44,960 nucleotides of DNA from Lachnospiraceae bacterium (GCA_011959105.1 BLLU01000151.1:1-44960); one strand, 5' to 3'. Shown: positions 1 through 8,526, numbered from the stretch's first letter. Notes: generated from the letters alone by a model not told the origin. Made by a program: numbers and translations.

Positions 1-56
1 TATGAAACTAAAAATTCCTTGAAAAATAAGGAAAAAAGACTTGACTAAATAGGGAA

Positions 57-884
57 GTGGTGGGGGACGCCTTTGCGACGGACCGTAAGACGGACATGGA
101 AGTTGCGGAGCGGGAGGCGAAAATCAAGGAACTCCAGGCGGAGAATCTGGAGGCAAAAAGGGCCTTGAAGGATTTGGATGCCCAGAAGCAGAATATGGGC
201 CGGGAATACGGACTGGGCGAAGAGGGCCTGTCCGGTCAGGATTGGGATATTCTGGAAAAGGGAAGTAAAATACCCGAAGCCATGAGTGAGGAAGAGAAAG
301 CCCGCTATCAGGAGATGAAGGAGCAGGGGCTGACCGAGTACTATGACCGCTGTAAGGATATTGACGACCTGGCGAAGCCCTACCGGCAGACCATCCAGGA
401 CAATAACAAGGAGATTAAGGTCTGTGAGGCTTCCAACAAGGCAGTACACAAGTCCCGTCTGGATCTGCGCAGGGGCAATCCCATGATTGCCGCCCAGGAG
501 GAGGCGGAGGCCATAATGGATGCCGCCCGGGATGATATCATCGGCATGATCAAGGATGAGGGCATGGACCACATCGACGAGGAGATGCAGGAGAAGGTGG
601 AACAGGCCCAGGAGGAAAAAGAAGAGAAGGAAGAAGAGGAAGAAAAGCTGGAAGCCATCCGGGAGGACAAGGCGCAGATGCTGGATCAGGCGGAGGCGGC
701 CAGAGAGAAGGCCCACGAGAATGAAAAGCGTGTGGAGGATCTGCTGGAGGCTTTGCCCACGGAAGAGATCTTAAAGATGTCGGGAAGTACATCCGATTTC
801 CAGCAGGAACTTAAAGACATCATGAACAGGATGAAGCTGATGGAGGAGGATTTGAAAGGCGCGGCGGTGGATGCCACGCTGTAG
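57..884 (+). CDS. Glu/Lys-rich coiled-coil protein, probably N-terminally truncated
   Basis: I do not recognise the family. The 275-residue product is highly charged and helical: residues 15-50 and about 150-225 look like coiled coil, including a run of Glu/Lys near 185-200, and there is no signal peptide or membrane segment. The start is weak. The GTG at 57 follows only AGGGAA with almost no spacing, and an in-frame ATG at 96 lacks a ribosome site. The first 56 bases are AT-rich and unlike the gene body, so the true 5' end may have been lost by rearrangement. A strong terminator follows. The reading frame is convincing; start and function are not. Confidence 0.6.
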   Translation: MVGDAFATDRKTDMEVAEREAKIKELQAENLEAKRALKDLDAQKQNMGREYGLGEEGLSGQDWDILEKGSKIPEAMSEEEKARYQEMKEQGLTEYYDRCKDIDDLAKPYRQTIQDNNKEIKVCEASNKAVHKSRLDLRRGNPMIAAQEEAEAIMDAARDDIIGMIKDEGMDHIDEEMQEKVEQAQEEKEEKEEEEEKLEAIREDKAQMLDQAEAAREKAHENEKRVEDLLEALPTEEILKMSGSTSDFQQELKDIMNRMKLMEEDLKGAAVDATL

Positions 885-920
885 CGCCAGGCCTTCGGAA
901 GATAAGAAAAAAGAACGGAA

Positions 921-975
921 AGCATTCATTGATACATCGTTAAGCCTTGAAAGATGTATTGATGAATGCTTTTTT
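921..975 (+). terminator. Intrinsic terminator after the coiled-coil gene
   Basis: An 18-bp stem (921-938 with 953-970, two G-T wobbles) is followed by a run of six T. Confidence 0.9.
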
Positions 976-1250
976 GACGCTGTGGGGCATGTCTGTATGT
1001 CGGTTTTGACGTCTTTTCCAATATCTTACAAAACAATCGGCCAGAGTTAATCCCCTGGGTCAACTGTTGATAATAGTTTTCAGTATAATGTATGAAGAGA
1101 TAATCACATACCCTGGAATGAGGGCGCCCATGGATGCGCCGGCAACTGTTTTCTGTATTTCTGGGCCACGATATATATGGCTATGTGAATCGAACCAGAG
1201 TGGAAAAAGACGGCATGATATATTTTGTTAATAGACTGCCAAGTATATGC
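976..1250. other. Intergenic stretch without a recognisable gene
   Basis: This gap holds a TATAAT at 1084-1089 without a good -35 box and a 42-codon open frame (1134-1262) that lacks a convincing ribosome site and runs into the next promoter. I see no RNA gene. Confidence 0.5.
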
Positions 1251-1279
1251 TTGACGAAATAAAAATATATACTTATAAT
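1251..1279 (+). promoter_or_regulatory. Sigma-A-type promoter for the first four-helix membrane gene
   Basis: TTGACG (1251-1256), a 17-base spacer and TATAAT (1274-1279) lie about 70 bases before the ATG at 1350. Confidence 0.8.
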
Positions 1280-1349
1280 ATTTATACATGGAATCTTACA
1301 TATAGCGTCAGTGCGTATATATTATTAAGAGAAAGTGAGGTCAAAGTAT

Positions 1350-1808
1350 ATGAATGCAAACAGGGAAGATGATAATGACAGAAAAATCAAAAAACGGATT
1401 GCCATTTATAGTGCATTATTGGTTCTGATATTTGCCTATATCTTTGTGATTGGGAAAATGGGTTTGTGTAATAACAGAAAAATGTCGGAAACGGCCGGCA
1501 TGGCCATCATGGCTATAATATTCGGCGGCGTGCTTTTTGTAGTCATAAAACTTGTATACAACCGAAGGCTGTTGAAGAATACCTTCAAAATATCATTGGA
1601 ATTTCGAAAAGAACTCTGTAAAAGGGATAAGCTATTATATGAAAAGAGCGGAGGTGTTGTATTTGAAATATTATTGTATTTTCTGCTGTTTGTCACTGGT
1701 ACGGCGGCATTGATTAATGAAGCGGCATTTCGGGTTTCCTTTCTGGTTTTGATTGTTTCCATAGTTTTAAAGGTTGTGACATATATGATTTACAGTAGTA
1801 AATATTAA
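1350..1808 (+). CDS. Four-helix membrane protein, copy 1
   Basis: Unknown 152-residue protein with four predicted membrane helices (about 16-39, 49-70, 103-122 and 129-148) and a charged loop near 71-100. ATG 1350 is preferred over an in-frame GTG at 1335 because GTGAGG sits nine bases before the ATG, as in the paralogue. It has an ungapped paralogue at 8527-8985, about 65% identical by hand alignment and most alike in the last third. Its stop lies six bases from the stop of the convergent serine hydrolase. The AT-rich composition differs from the neighbours. Function unknown. Confidence 0.85.
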   Translation: MNANREDDNDRKIKKRIAIYSALLVLIFAYIFVIGKMGLCNNRKMSETAGMAIMAIIFGGVLFVVIKLVYNRRLLKNTFKISLEFRKELCKRDKLLYEKSGGVVFEILLYFLLFVTGTAALINEAAFRVSFLVLIVSIVLKVVTYMIYSSKY

Positions 1809-1813
1809 ATGCT

Positions 1814-2782
1814 TTACAGCAGGTTGGCGCAGGTCTGGATTACATCGTCATAGGCCATTCCCCTGGCAGTGGGAGTGGCCTGTGTGATGATAATGGCATT
1901 TTTACCGGGGAGCACGGTGACGCTCTGCCCGCCGAAGCCCCGACAGCCGTACCAGTCCTGCCCTACCCACCAGAGAAAGCCGTACCCCGGATTGCGCCGG
2001 GAGGGGGCTGCAGCCTGGCGGCAGTAGGAGGCGGAAACAATCTGTCTGTCCTGATAAATGCCGTCCTGCAGGAAAAGACGCCCGATTTTTAACAGATCAT
2101 AGGCAGAAAGGCTGGAGCGGTGTTCTTCCGCCCCCTGGTCTCCCTCCGCCACACTGTAATAGACTCCGCAGGGGCTTTTATACCAGCGGTATTCTTCGCC
2201 GCAGACAATGTCCAGCGGTTTGTACAGATGATCGGTGATGAAATCATACAGATCTCCGCAGGCATGGTCCAGAAGTCTGGCCAGAAGCAATATGTCCCAT
2301 TCTTTGTAGTTATATCTGGCGCCGGGTGCATCCGTCACGGCACAGTCTGCGATATGAGAGATCCAGTCCCCGGAGCGGCGCATCTGGGTCATCATGGGGC
2401 AATGGTAATGTATGCCCCCGTTCCAATAGATGCCGGAGGTCATGGTCAGCAGATGGGCCAGCGTGATCTGTCGATGCCGTGGGTCGCGGCCTTCCGCGAA
2501 TTCCGGGATAAATCGATAAACCGGCTCGTCCAGACTCTTGAAAATTCCCTGATCCAGAGAGATTCCCACGCAGACGGACATAATGCTCTTGGCCACGGAT
2601 TTGATTACATTTCTGTCTGCGGGTCCAAAGCCGTTGTAGCAGCAATCGGCCAGAAACCGGCCGTCTCCCCAGGGAGAAGCATCGGCCTGCCAGATCAGAA
2701 CCCGGTTGATCTGCCGATAGCGCTTTTTCTGGGTCAGTGCGTTAATTTCCATTGTATATTGTTCTGTCATCTCATGCTCCAT
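1814..2782 (-). CDS. Serine hydrolase, class C beta-lactamase/PBP-like fold
   Basis: This is a beta-lactamase-related hydrolase of about 322 residues. It has S-V-A-K (the SxxK nucleophile motif), the typical LDEPVYRFIPEF segment after it, the LAHLLTMTSGI helix, and a C-terminal GFGGQ...LPG block that replaces the KTG box in this subfamily. The second motif is odd: where relatives have Y-S/N-N or Y-N-S this protein has Y-K-E, so its catalysis may differ. There is no signal peptide, so it is probably cytoplasmic. ATG 2782 follows GGTGG; ATG 2770 (after GGAG) and TTG 2794 are alternatives. It starts just after the stop of the UvrA-like gene, which suggests translational coupling. The substrate is unknown. 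Confidence 0.85.
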   Translation of the reverse strand: MEHEMTEQYTMEINALTQKKRYRQINRVLIWQADASPWGDGRFLADCCYNGFGPADRNVIKSVAKSIMSVCVGISLDQGIFKSLDEPVYRFIPEFAEGRDPRHRQITLAHLLTMTSGIYWNGGIHYHCPMMTQMRRSGDWISHIADCAVTDAPGARYNYKEWDILLLARLLDHACGDLYDFITDHLYKPLDIVCGEEYRWYKSPCGVYYSVAEGDQGAEEHRSSLSAYDLLKIGRLFLQDGIYQDRQIVSASYCRQAAAPSRRNPGYGFLWWVGQDWYGCRGFGGQSVTVLPGKNAIIITQATPTARGMAYDDVIQTCANLL

Positions 2783-2795
2783 ATGGTCCACCAAG

Positions 2796-5177
2796 TCAGT
2801 TATACAGATATCTTCCTATCATGGAATCCGGGTTGCTTTTAAGCTGGGCAGGGGTTCCCGATGCAATGACGCAGCCCCCCTCGCAGCCGCCGCCGGGGCC
2901 CATTTCCACCAGATAATCACAGTTTGAAAGAATGTAGGGATCGTGCTCTGTGACAATAATGGAATTGCCGCAGTCCACCAGTTCGTTCAGCAGTTTCAGC
3001 AGCCGTTCATTGTCGTAGAAGGACAGGCCCGTGGTAGGCTCATCCAGTATGTACAGGGATCCTTTCGCATTCTTGCCCTTGGACAATTCCTTTGCCAGTT
3101 TGATACGTTGGCTTTCCCCGCCGGAGATAGTGGGGGTGGCCTGTCCCAGACGGATGTAGCCCATACCCACCCGTTTCAGCACATGCAGCATGTTGCAGAT
3201 CATTTTGTCCTTTCCGTCAAAGAAATCCGCCGCTTCCTCCACGCTCATCTCCAGAATTTCCCGGATATTCCGGCCCTCCAGGGTTATTTCCATGGCTTCG
3301 GGAATATAGCCGCTGCCGCCGCAGTCCTCACAGGTCACGTCCACAAAATTGCCGAATCCTACATGATAGTGGAGAACGCCGTCACCCTTGCATCTGGGGC
3401 AGCCGCCTTCGCTGTTGACGGAAAAAAGTCCCGGGGTGTATCCCAATGCCCTGGCCTGGGGGGTATCGGCGAACATTACGCGTACTCTGTCAAAAATGCC
3501 GGTGTAGGTGGCAGGGCAGGAGGTACGGCTTCTGCCGATGGGCCGCTGGTCTATTACATAGCAGTGCCGCAGATGTTCCGTGCCCGTCAGAACGGCGTCC
3601 ACCACAACTTTCTCGTCCTCTTCCCCGTCCCCGGTGACACATTTGGCCTTGAGAAGTTCCTTGAGCTTCGGAACCAGAGTGTCCGAAATCAGGCTGGATT
3701 TGCCGCTGCCGGATACACCGCACACGCCCACCATCACTCCCAGGGGCAGCTGCACGGTGACATTCCGCAGATTGTGCAGTCTCACTCCCGAGAGGGTGAG
3801 CATCTTTACCGGGAGAAGGGGGCGGCCTGCAGTGTTGCTCCCGAAGGCGTCATTCTGCATATTATCTTTTTTGATTCCGCACAGGAGGTCTTTTTGTGCG
3901 AGGTAAGGCGCGGTTTTGGATTCCGCGCATCGGAGAAAATCGGCGAAACCTCCCTCATATATTTTTATGCCGCCCCGGGTACCGGCTTCCGGTCCCATGT
4001 CGATGATGTAGTCTGCCTCCCGCATAAAGTTTTCGTCATGTTCCACCGCCACCACCGTATTGCCGGTATCCACCAGCCTGCGGATAATCCGAATCAGATT
4101 TTCCTTTTCGATCTCGTGGAGCCCAATGGTGGGTTCATCAAATACAAAAATCATGGAATCCATCTCTGCGATCAGGTACCCTGCCAGAAACAAGCGCTGG
4201 ATTTCGCCTCCGGAGAGGGAAGGAACCGGGCGGGAGAGGCTGAGATGGTGCAGACCCACGTCCACCATGCAGGACAGCTTGGTTATGATCTCTTTTACCA
4301 GAGGATTGCGGGCATCGCCCTGTTCCCGGAAAAAGTCCAGCAATTCCCTCAGATACATATCTTCCAGCTGTGCGATATTTTTGCCCCCGAAAGTGGTATG
4401 GGAAGCCTGTAGGCCCAGGCCCGTGCCGCCGCATTTGGGGCAGGGCATTTGCCTGACGCAGGTGAGCCGGGATACCCAGTTGTGTTTGCCCTGGCTCCAG
4501 CGGAATTTGTCGGTCAGCCAGGGAAGCAGCCCCTCAAATTCACTGTCACCGTATTTGAAGCAATCCAGTTGTTCCGGGGTCAGTTCGTTCAGGCACTGTT
4601 GGGGGGTGATGCCGGTGAGATATTGGAATTTCCGCAGCAGATGCTTGTACAGAGACTGCTCACCTCCGAAGAGATCCTGCAGGGAGACGGTGTAATCCGT
4701 AAAGATTTCCTCCTCCACCGCCGTGAATACCGTGCCGTTTCCCATACATTTCACACACATGCCCCGGGGAGAATTCTTCTGGAACATGGAGATGTCCAGG
4801 GGTATGCCGTCGTCATATGCCGGGTCCCGCTGCCCCTGGCTGGCCAGCAGAGCGGCCAGCAGGGCGCTGATCTTAACCCGGGTGCCCACTGTACTGCGGG
4901 GATTTGCCTGGCGGATAATCCGCTGTTCCACTGCCACGGTGGGGGACAGTCCGATGATGCTGTCAAAGGAAGGCACGCTGTCCACCATAAACTGGGTGCC
5001 GGAAAACATCAGGTAACGTCGTTTGCCTTCCTCATACAGGGTGTCAAAGGCAAGGCTTGACTTGCCGCTGCCGGATACGCCGGTGATCACAGTGAGTTTG
5101 TTTTTGGGAATGGAAACATTCACATTTCGGAGATTATGAATTCTTGCGTTTTTGATTTCAATGTAATTCTTTGACAT
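2796..5177 (-). CDS. UvrA-like ABC ATPase, short form (UvrA2-like)
   Basis: The 793-residue protein has two ABC cassettes. Walker A GVSGSGKSS occurs at 33-41 and again around Lys493, LSGGE and ISGGE signatures precede each Walker B (FVFDEPT, YILDEPT), and CxxC zinc pairs include CVKC, CPKC, CPRC and CEDC. Canonical UvrA is about 940 residues, so part of the insertion that binds UvrB is probably missing. Short UvrA-like proteins occur beside antibiotic-resistance or self-protection genes as well as in repair. ATG 5177 has AGAGGA six bases upstream, better than the GTG/TTG-type extension to 5231. The downstream serine hydrolase overlaps closely and an XRE-methyltransferase diverges from it. Confidence 0.9.
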   Translation of the reverse strand: MSKNYIEIKNARIHNLRNVNVSIPKNKLTVITGVSGSGKSSLAFDTLYEEGKRRYLMFSGTQFMVDSVPSFDSIIGLSPTVAVEQRIIRQANPRSTVGTRVKISALLAALLASQGQRDPAYDDGIPLDISMFQKNSPRGMCVKCMGNGTVFTAVEEEIFTDYTVSLQDLFGGEQSLYKHLLRKFQYLTGITPQQCLNELTPEQLDCFKYGDSEFEGLLPWLTDKFRWSQGKHNWVSRLTCVRQMPCPKCGGTGLGLQASHTTFGGKNIAQLEDMYLRELLDFFREQGDARNPLVKEIITKLSCMVDVGLHHLSLSRPVPSLSGGEIQRLFLAGYLIAEMDSMIFVFDEPTIGLHEIEKENLIRIIRRLVDTGNTVVAVEHDENFMREADYIIDMGPEAGTRGGIKIYEGGFADFLRCAESKTAPYLAQKDLLCGIKKDNMQNDAFGSNTAGRPLLPVKMLTLSGVRLHNLRNVTVQLPLGVMVGVCGVSGSGKSSLISDTLVPKLKELLKAKCVTGDGEEDEKVVVDAVLTGTEHLRHCYVIDQRPIGRSRTSCPATYTGIFDRVRVMFADTPQARALGYTPGLFSVNSEGGCPRCKGDGVLHYHVGFGNFVDVTCEDCGGSGYIPEAMEITLEGRNIREILEMSVEEAADFFDGKDKMICNMLHVLKRVGMGYIRLGQATPTISGGESQRIKLAKELSKGKNAKGSLYILDEPTTGLSFYDNERLLKLLNELVDCGNSIIVTEHDPYILSNCDYLVEMGPGGGCEGGCVIASGTPAQLKSNPDSMIGRYLYN

Positions 5178-5373
5178 ATGGGTCCTCTTTATATTTTCTG
5201 CAGGATCAGAATGCCGAACCTGTTTATCCATAATACCATGAAGTTTGCCGGATACGCAAGAGATTCTCGAAAACCGGGAGATGCTTCTCGGAATCTGCGC
5301 ATTACAATTTCCTTTTTTTCTGGTAAACTATTTGTAATCTATAAAAGACAGAATCGCAGAGGAGGGAAGGCGG

Positions 5374-6498
5374 ATGGCCCGGATACATTTAAGAATCGGT
5401 GATTTGAGGCGGCAGAAAAAAGTGACACAGCAGGAACTGGCGGATCGGGTGGGCGTATCTTTCCAGACGGTGAGCCGATGGGAGACAGGGGCAGGGGAGC
5501 CGGAGTTGTCTCTGCTTCCGGCATTGGCAGAGTATTTCCAGGTAACGGTGGACCAGCTTTTGGGTCTTACGCCCCTGGAGGGGGAGATCTATGTGCCTGA
5601 GAAAACGGGCACGGAGGACTTCTGGAATCGGAAGCGGGAATATCTGCTGCGGACCCGGAAGGGGTATTACAATCAGGATTATGTGGAATTTCTAGTCAAA
5701 CAAGTATGGAAACTGGACAGGCCGGTGTCCGTGCTGGACTGCGGCTGCGGTTACGGTTATCTGGGCCTTTTGTTATTGCCTTATCTGGCCCGGGGCAGCA
5801 GCTATACAGGCATTGATTTTGCCGGGGAGTTGATCGCCACAGGGCGGGAGATATTCAGAGACCGGGGGCTGGAGGCGGAATTCATACAGGGGGATGTGTA
5901 CGCCTATGAGGGTAGGCGGCAGTATGACATGGTGGTCTGTCAGGCTGTACTGCGGCATCTGGACCGGCCCGAAGCATTTATCCGCAAGATGATACAGTGG
6001 GCAAAGCCCGGAGGCTATGTGATCTGCATTGATGCCAACAGAGAGTTCGAGTGCGACGGCCTTTATATAGACGGCATGGATTATCAGGTGCTGTGCAGGC
6101 ACGACGGGCTGGAGAAAAAGTGGGCCATGGAACTGGAAAAACAGGGAAGGGATTATGCGGTGGCCATGCGCGCGGCCCATATCATGAGAAAGCTGGGGCT
6201 GCGGGAAGTGGATGTGCGGATGAACGACCGGGTGGAATTCATTACCCCGGATCATCCCGAATATGAAGAAAGGAAAAGTGATTTTCTGGACTATAACGAT
6301 TGGAACACAGGGCTGAGTGACGGAGAAAAAGAGCAGGTAATCCTGCATCTGATTTCCCACGGTCTGGACCGGCGGGAGGCCTCGCAGTACTGTGACCGCA
6401 ACCGGATCATAACCGGCTTTTTCCAGGATCATCAGGGAGCGGGTTACACTTTTGTGAAGGGACATATGATTACATATGGAAAAAAAGATTCTGTGTAG
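5374..6498 (+). CDS. XRE-type HTH regulator fused to SAM-dependent methyltransferase
   Basis: A 374-residue fusion. Residues 5-60 form a Cro/C1 helix-turn-helix (QQELADRVGVSFQTVSRWE). Residues about 105-220 form a class I methyltransferase with motif I VLDCGCGYG at 120-128, then GIDFAGELI and an acidic EFIQGDVY segment. The remaining 150 residues are helical and unassigned. AGGAGGGAAGG before ATG 5374 is a strong ribosome site. By domain logic it would bind DNA and methylate a small molecule or protein; no target is visible. It diverges from the UvrA-like gene across about 195 bases and could regulate that unit. Confidence 0.9.
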   Translation: MARIHLRIGDLRRQKKVTQQELADRVGVSFQTVSRWETGAGEPELSLLPALAEYFQVTVDQLLGLTPLEGEIYVPEKTGTEDFWNRKREYLLRTRKGYYNQDYVEFLVKQVWKLDRPVSVLDCGCGYGYLGLLLLPYLARGSSYTGIDFAGELIATGREIFRDRGLEAEFIQGDVYAYEGRRQYDMVVCQAVLRHLDRPEAFIRKMIQWAKPGGYVICIDANREFECDGLYIDGMDYQVLCRHDGLEKKWAMELEKQGRDYAVAMRAAHIMRKLGLREVDVRMNDRVEFITPDHPEYEERKSDFLDYNDWNTGLSDGEKEQVILHLISHGLDRREASQYCDRNRIITGFFQDHQGAGYTFVKGHMITYGKKDSV

Positions 6499-6535
6499 AA
6501 TTTCCGGGAATTAAGGGAGGAAAGGGAGAGAAAAT

Positions 6536-7396
6536 ATGGCTGAAATTTTGTGTTCTACCGGAGCGTTGCTCGGAAAAGCGAATAACAGGGATTACCGTCT
6601 GCTGCAAAAGCTGGCGGAACAGCTGCAATGCGACGGATATGAATTTATGATGTACAGTTCCTGGTATCAGGACTGGGAAGTGATGGCAGATTACCTGGTG
6701 GGACAGGGCCTGCATATTCCCGTGGTTCATTGTGAAAAGCATATCGGCGAAGCCGTGAGCCGGGGGGAGGAGAATCCCCAGGACAGCGCAGAGTTGGCGC
6801 AGGCCATGGAAAAGTTCCGGGTCAACTGTGAACTGGCCCGGCGCATCGGGGCCCGGGCTCTGGTACTGCATCTGTGGAACGGACAGATTTCGGATCAGCG
6901 TTTTGAATATAATCTGCGGATTTACCCCAGACTGCGAGATATGGCCAATGACTATGGGCTGGATTTGCTGGTGGAGAATGTGGTGTGTAATCAGGAAAAT
7001 CCGCTGAAACACCTGGAACAACTGGCGCAAGCCTATCCCGGAGTCCATTTTGTGTGGGATACCAAGATGGCGGCTTTCCATCAGGAGGAAACCCTTTTGT
7101 ACCGGCAGGAATATGCCTGGCTCTGGCAGCAGGACCATATCCGCCATTATCATGTGAATGACTATGCCGGAGGTTATAAGGATTGGGGCAGGATGAAAAC
7201 TCTGCCTCTGGGGGAGGGTCATATCGACTTTGACGCCTTTTTCCAATATATTCATAGAATCGGATACAAAGGCAGCTTCACTGTGGAGGCTACGGCTTTT
7301 GGTGCGGACGGCCAGGTGGACGTGGAGATGTTGAACCGTTGTTTTGAACGGATTCGGCGGGAATTCTCTCGGAGTGCCAGCTGCCTGACACCGTAG
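6536..7396 (+). CDS. Sugar phosphate isomerase/epimerase-like TIM barrel
   Basis: The 286-residue protein matches the xylose-isomerase-like/AP-endonuclease-2 barrel. Probable metal ligands are visible in order: the Glu of LLVENVV, the Asp of VWDTKMA with a nearby His, the His of HYHVNDYAG, and the Glu of FTVEATAFG. It probably isomerises or epimerises a sugar or polyol using a divalent metal; the substrate cannot be told. It begins 37 bases after the XRE-methyltransferase with a good GGGAGG-type ribosome site and may be co-transcribed. The CTGCCT/AGGCAG stem plus T-run just after it may terminate the unit. Confidence 0.88.
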   Translation: MAEILCSTGALLGKANNRDYRLLQKLAEQLQCDGYEFMMYSSWYQDWEVMADYLVGQGLHIPVVHCEKHIGEAVSRGEENPQDSAELAQAMEKFRVNCELARRIGARALVLHLWNGQISDQRFEYNLRIYPRLRDMANDYGLDLLVENVVCNQENPLKHLEQLAQAYPGVHFVWDTKMAAFHQEETLLYRQEYAWLWQQDHIRHYHVNDYAGGYKDWGRMKTLPLGEGHIDFDAFFQYIHRIGYKGSFTVEATAFGADGQVDVEMLNRCFERIRREFSRSASCLTP

Positions 7397-7412
7397 AGAG
7401 GCAGTCCTTTTT
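7381..7412 (+). terminator. Possible weak terminator after the isomerase
   Basis: CTGCCT (7381-7386) pairs with AGGCAG (7399-7404), followed by TCCTTTTT. The right arm belongs to a relic of another gene, so this terminator may have formed by chance. Confidence 0.5.
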
Positions 7413-7440
7413 AATGCAGCAATTCATTCTGGATCAGGTA
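7397..7440 (-). pseudogene. Relic of the 387-aa gene at 10521-11684
   Basis: Read on the minus strand this piece encodes an NELLH-stop-KGLPL segment, matching NELLHQKGLPL in the intact gene near 10861-10900; the Gln codon has become TAA. The DNA match is nearly continuous over about 40 bases and then fades. Confidence 0.75.
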
Positions 7441-7476
7441 ATCCCATTGGTACGGGACAAAAGTTGCCAATGGGAT
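7441..7476. repeat. Perfect 10-bp inverted repeat
   Basis: ATCCCATTGG (7441-7450) and CCAATGGGAT (7467-7476) are exact inverse copies separated by 16 bases. No T-run follows, so this is not an ordinary terminator. It could be an operator or a scar beside the relic. Confidence 0.6.
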
Positions 7477-7630
7477 AAAACTTGGCCAGAAATTTTTTGT
7501 GTGGGATAGTTTTTGTTTATGTGGGTATAGAATTTACAACAGAGTGTGAAATAGAATATATTATTATAATTAATGTTATTTATGCCTTAACTGTTATAAA
7601 AATACAGAAAATAGAACTTTTAGTAATCAC

Positions 7631-7659
7631 TTGACAGAGTAGGTCCATACACGTATAAT
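7631..7659 (+). promoter_or_regulatory. Consensus promoter of the secreted-protein operon
   Basis: TTGACA (7631-7636), a 17-base spacer and TATAAT (7654-7659): a perfect sigma-A-type match about 170 bases before the start codon, implying a long leader. Confidence 0.85.
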
Positions 7660-7752
7660 ATATTTATAATAATAAAAATATAAAAGAATTTAAAGTTATA
7701 TATATTAGAAATTATATAAAATATATTATTTATACAAAATATTTACTTAGAT

Positions 7753-7777
7753 AAGGAGGGGATAAATGATGAAATAA
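7753..7777 (+). promoter_or_regulatory. Mini-ORF M-M-K-stop with a strong ribosome site
   Basis: AAGGAGGGG (7753-7761) precedes ATG ATG AAA TAA (7766-7777). The site is as strong as any true gene start here, yet only three codons follow. It may be a regulatory mini-ORF or the start of a decayed gene. Confidence 0.45.
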
Positions 7778-7829
7778 GTAATTTGAACAATAACAAAAAT
7801 ATGCATTTGAGATTAGAAAGGAGAACAGG

Positions 7830-8498
7830 ATGAAAAAATTTAGTAGATTTATAACAATTGGTATGGTCGCTGTAGCTATAATAGTAACAAATGTACAGTT
7901 TGTCTATGCGACAGACAACAGTGCAAACATGCAAATTGAAAATAGAATATTGAATGAACTATCTAACTATGTGGATGAACATAATATTCCGGTTTCCTTT
8001 GAAAATGTTAAATGTGATATCAGCTATGGATATTTTAATGATACAGAGGAATTAGATGATTATGTTTCAGACAGAATACAGTATATTATAGACGAACTTG
8101 ATTGTATAGATATATCTCTGGATAATAAACAGACGCACACCAGAGGTATTTCAGACAAAGGGGGTTATTATACTGCAAAAGTAGAAAGCATTGTTCCTGC
8201 AATCGGTTGGGGATATGTGTGCCAGGACTTTAAAGCTTCCGTTAGTTCAGGAATAATTAGCAGTATAACATTGCAGGGTGATTCCTATGATACAGGAGTT
8301 ACATTAGGAAGCTGGGAACCTAACTATTCTTGGGTAGATATTTCCACAAATAAAAGATATTGTCAGATCAATATGAAGGGGACAATTAATTATCTCTGGG
8401 AAGGATTGAATTTGAGCATGGAGGCAACTTTTTTGGCTACAGGAAAAGGAAATGGAAGTAAAATAGAAGATGCAAATTATATGGATTGGCCGGACTGA
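7830..8498 (+). CDS. Secreted protein of unknown function
   Basis: The 222-residue product begins with a clear signal peptide (MKKFSR, a hydrophobic core to about residue 26, cleavage near VYA-TD). The mature part has an acidic N-terminal half with two Cys (VKCDIS, ELDCID) and a C-terminal half rich in Gly, Ser, Trp and Tyr that looks beta-stranded. I recognise no catalytic motif. AGAAAGGAGAA before the ATG is a good ribosome site. It lies 28 bases before the start of the four-helix membrane paralogue, so the two probably act together. The very AT-rich codon use suggests acquisition by transfer. Confidence 0.85.
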   Translation: MKKFSRFITIGMVAVAIIVTNVQFVYATDNSANMQIENRILNELSNYVDEHNIPVSFENVKCDISYGYFNDTEELDDYVSDRIQYIIDELDCIDISLDNKQTHTRGISDKGGYYTAKVESIVPAIGWGYVCQDFKASVSSGIISSITLQGDSYDTGVTLGSWEPNYSWVDISTNKRYCQINMKGTINYLWEGLNLSMEATFLATGKGNGSKIEDANYMDWPD

Positions 8499-8526
8499 GA
8501 ATTTTTAGAAAGTGAGGCTGAAGTAT

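Larger units (their letters stand above)
7477..7829. other. AT-rich gap upstream of the secreted-protein operon
   Basis: This gap is very AT-rich compared with both sides. It contains the promoter at 7631-7659 and a three-codon mini-ORF at 7766-7777, but no other gene that I can support. Confidence 0.6.

Noticed and set aside
1134..1262. A 42-residue ORF ahead of the first membrane gene
   Set aside because: No convincing ribosome site, and its end overlaps the -35 box and spacer of a strong promoter. It could be a relic but I cannot support it.
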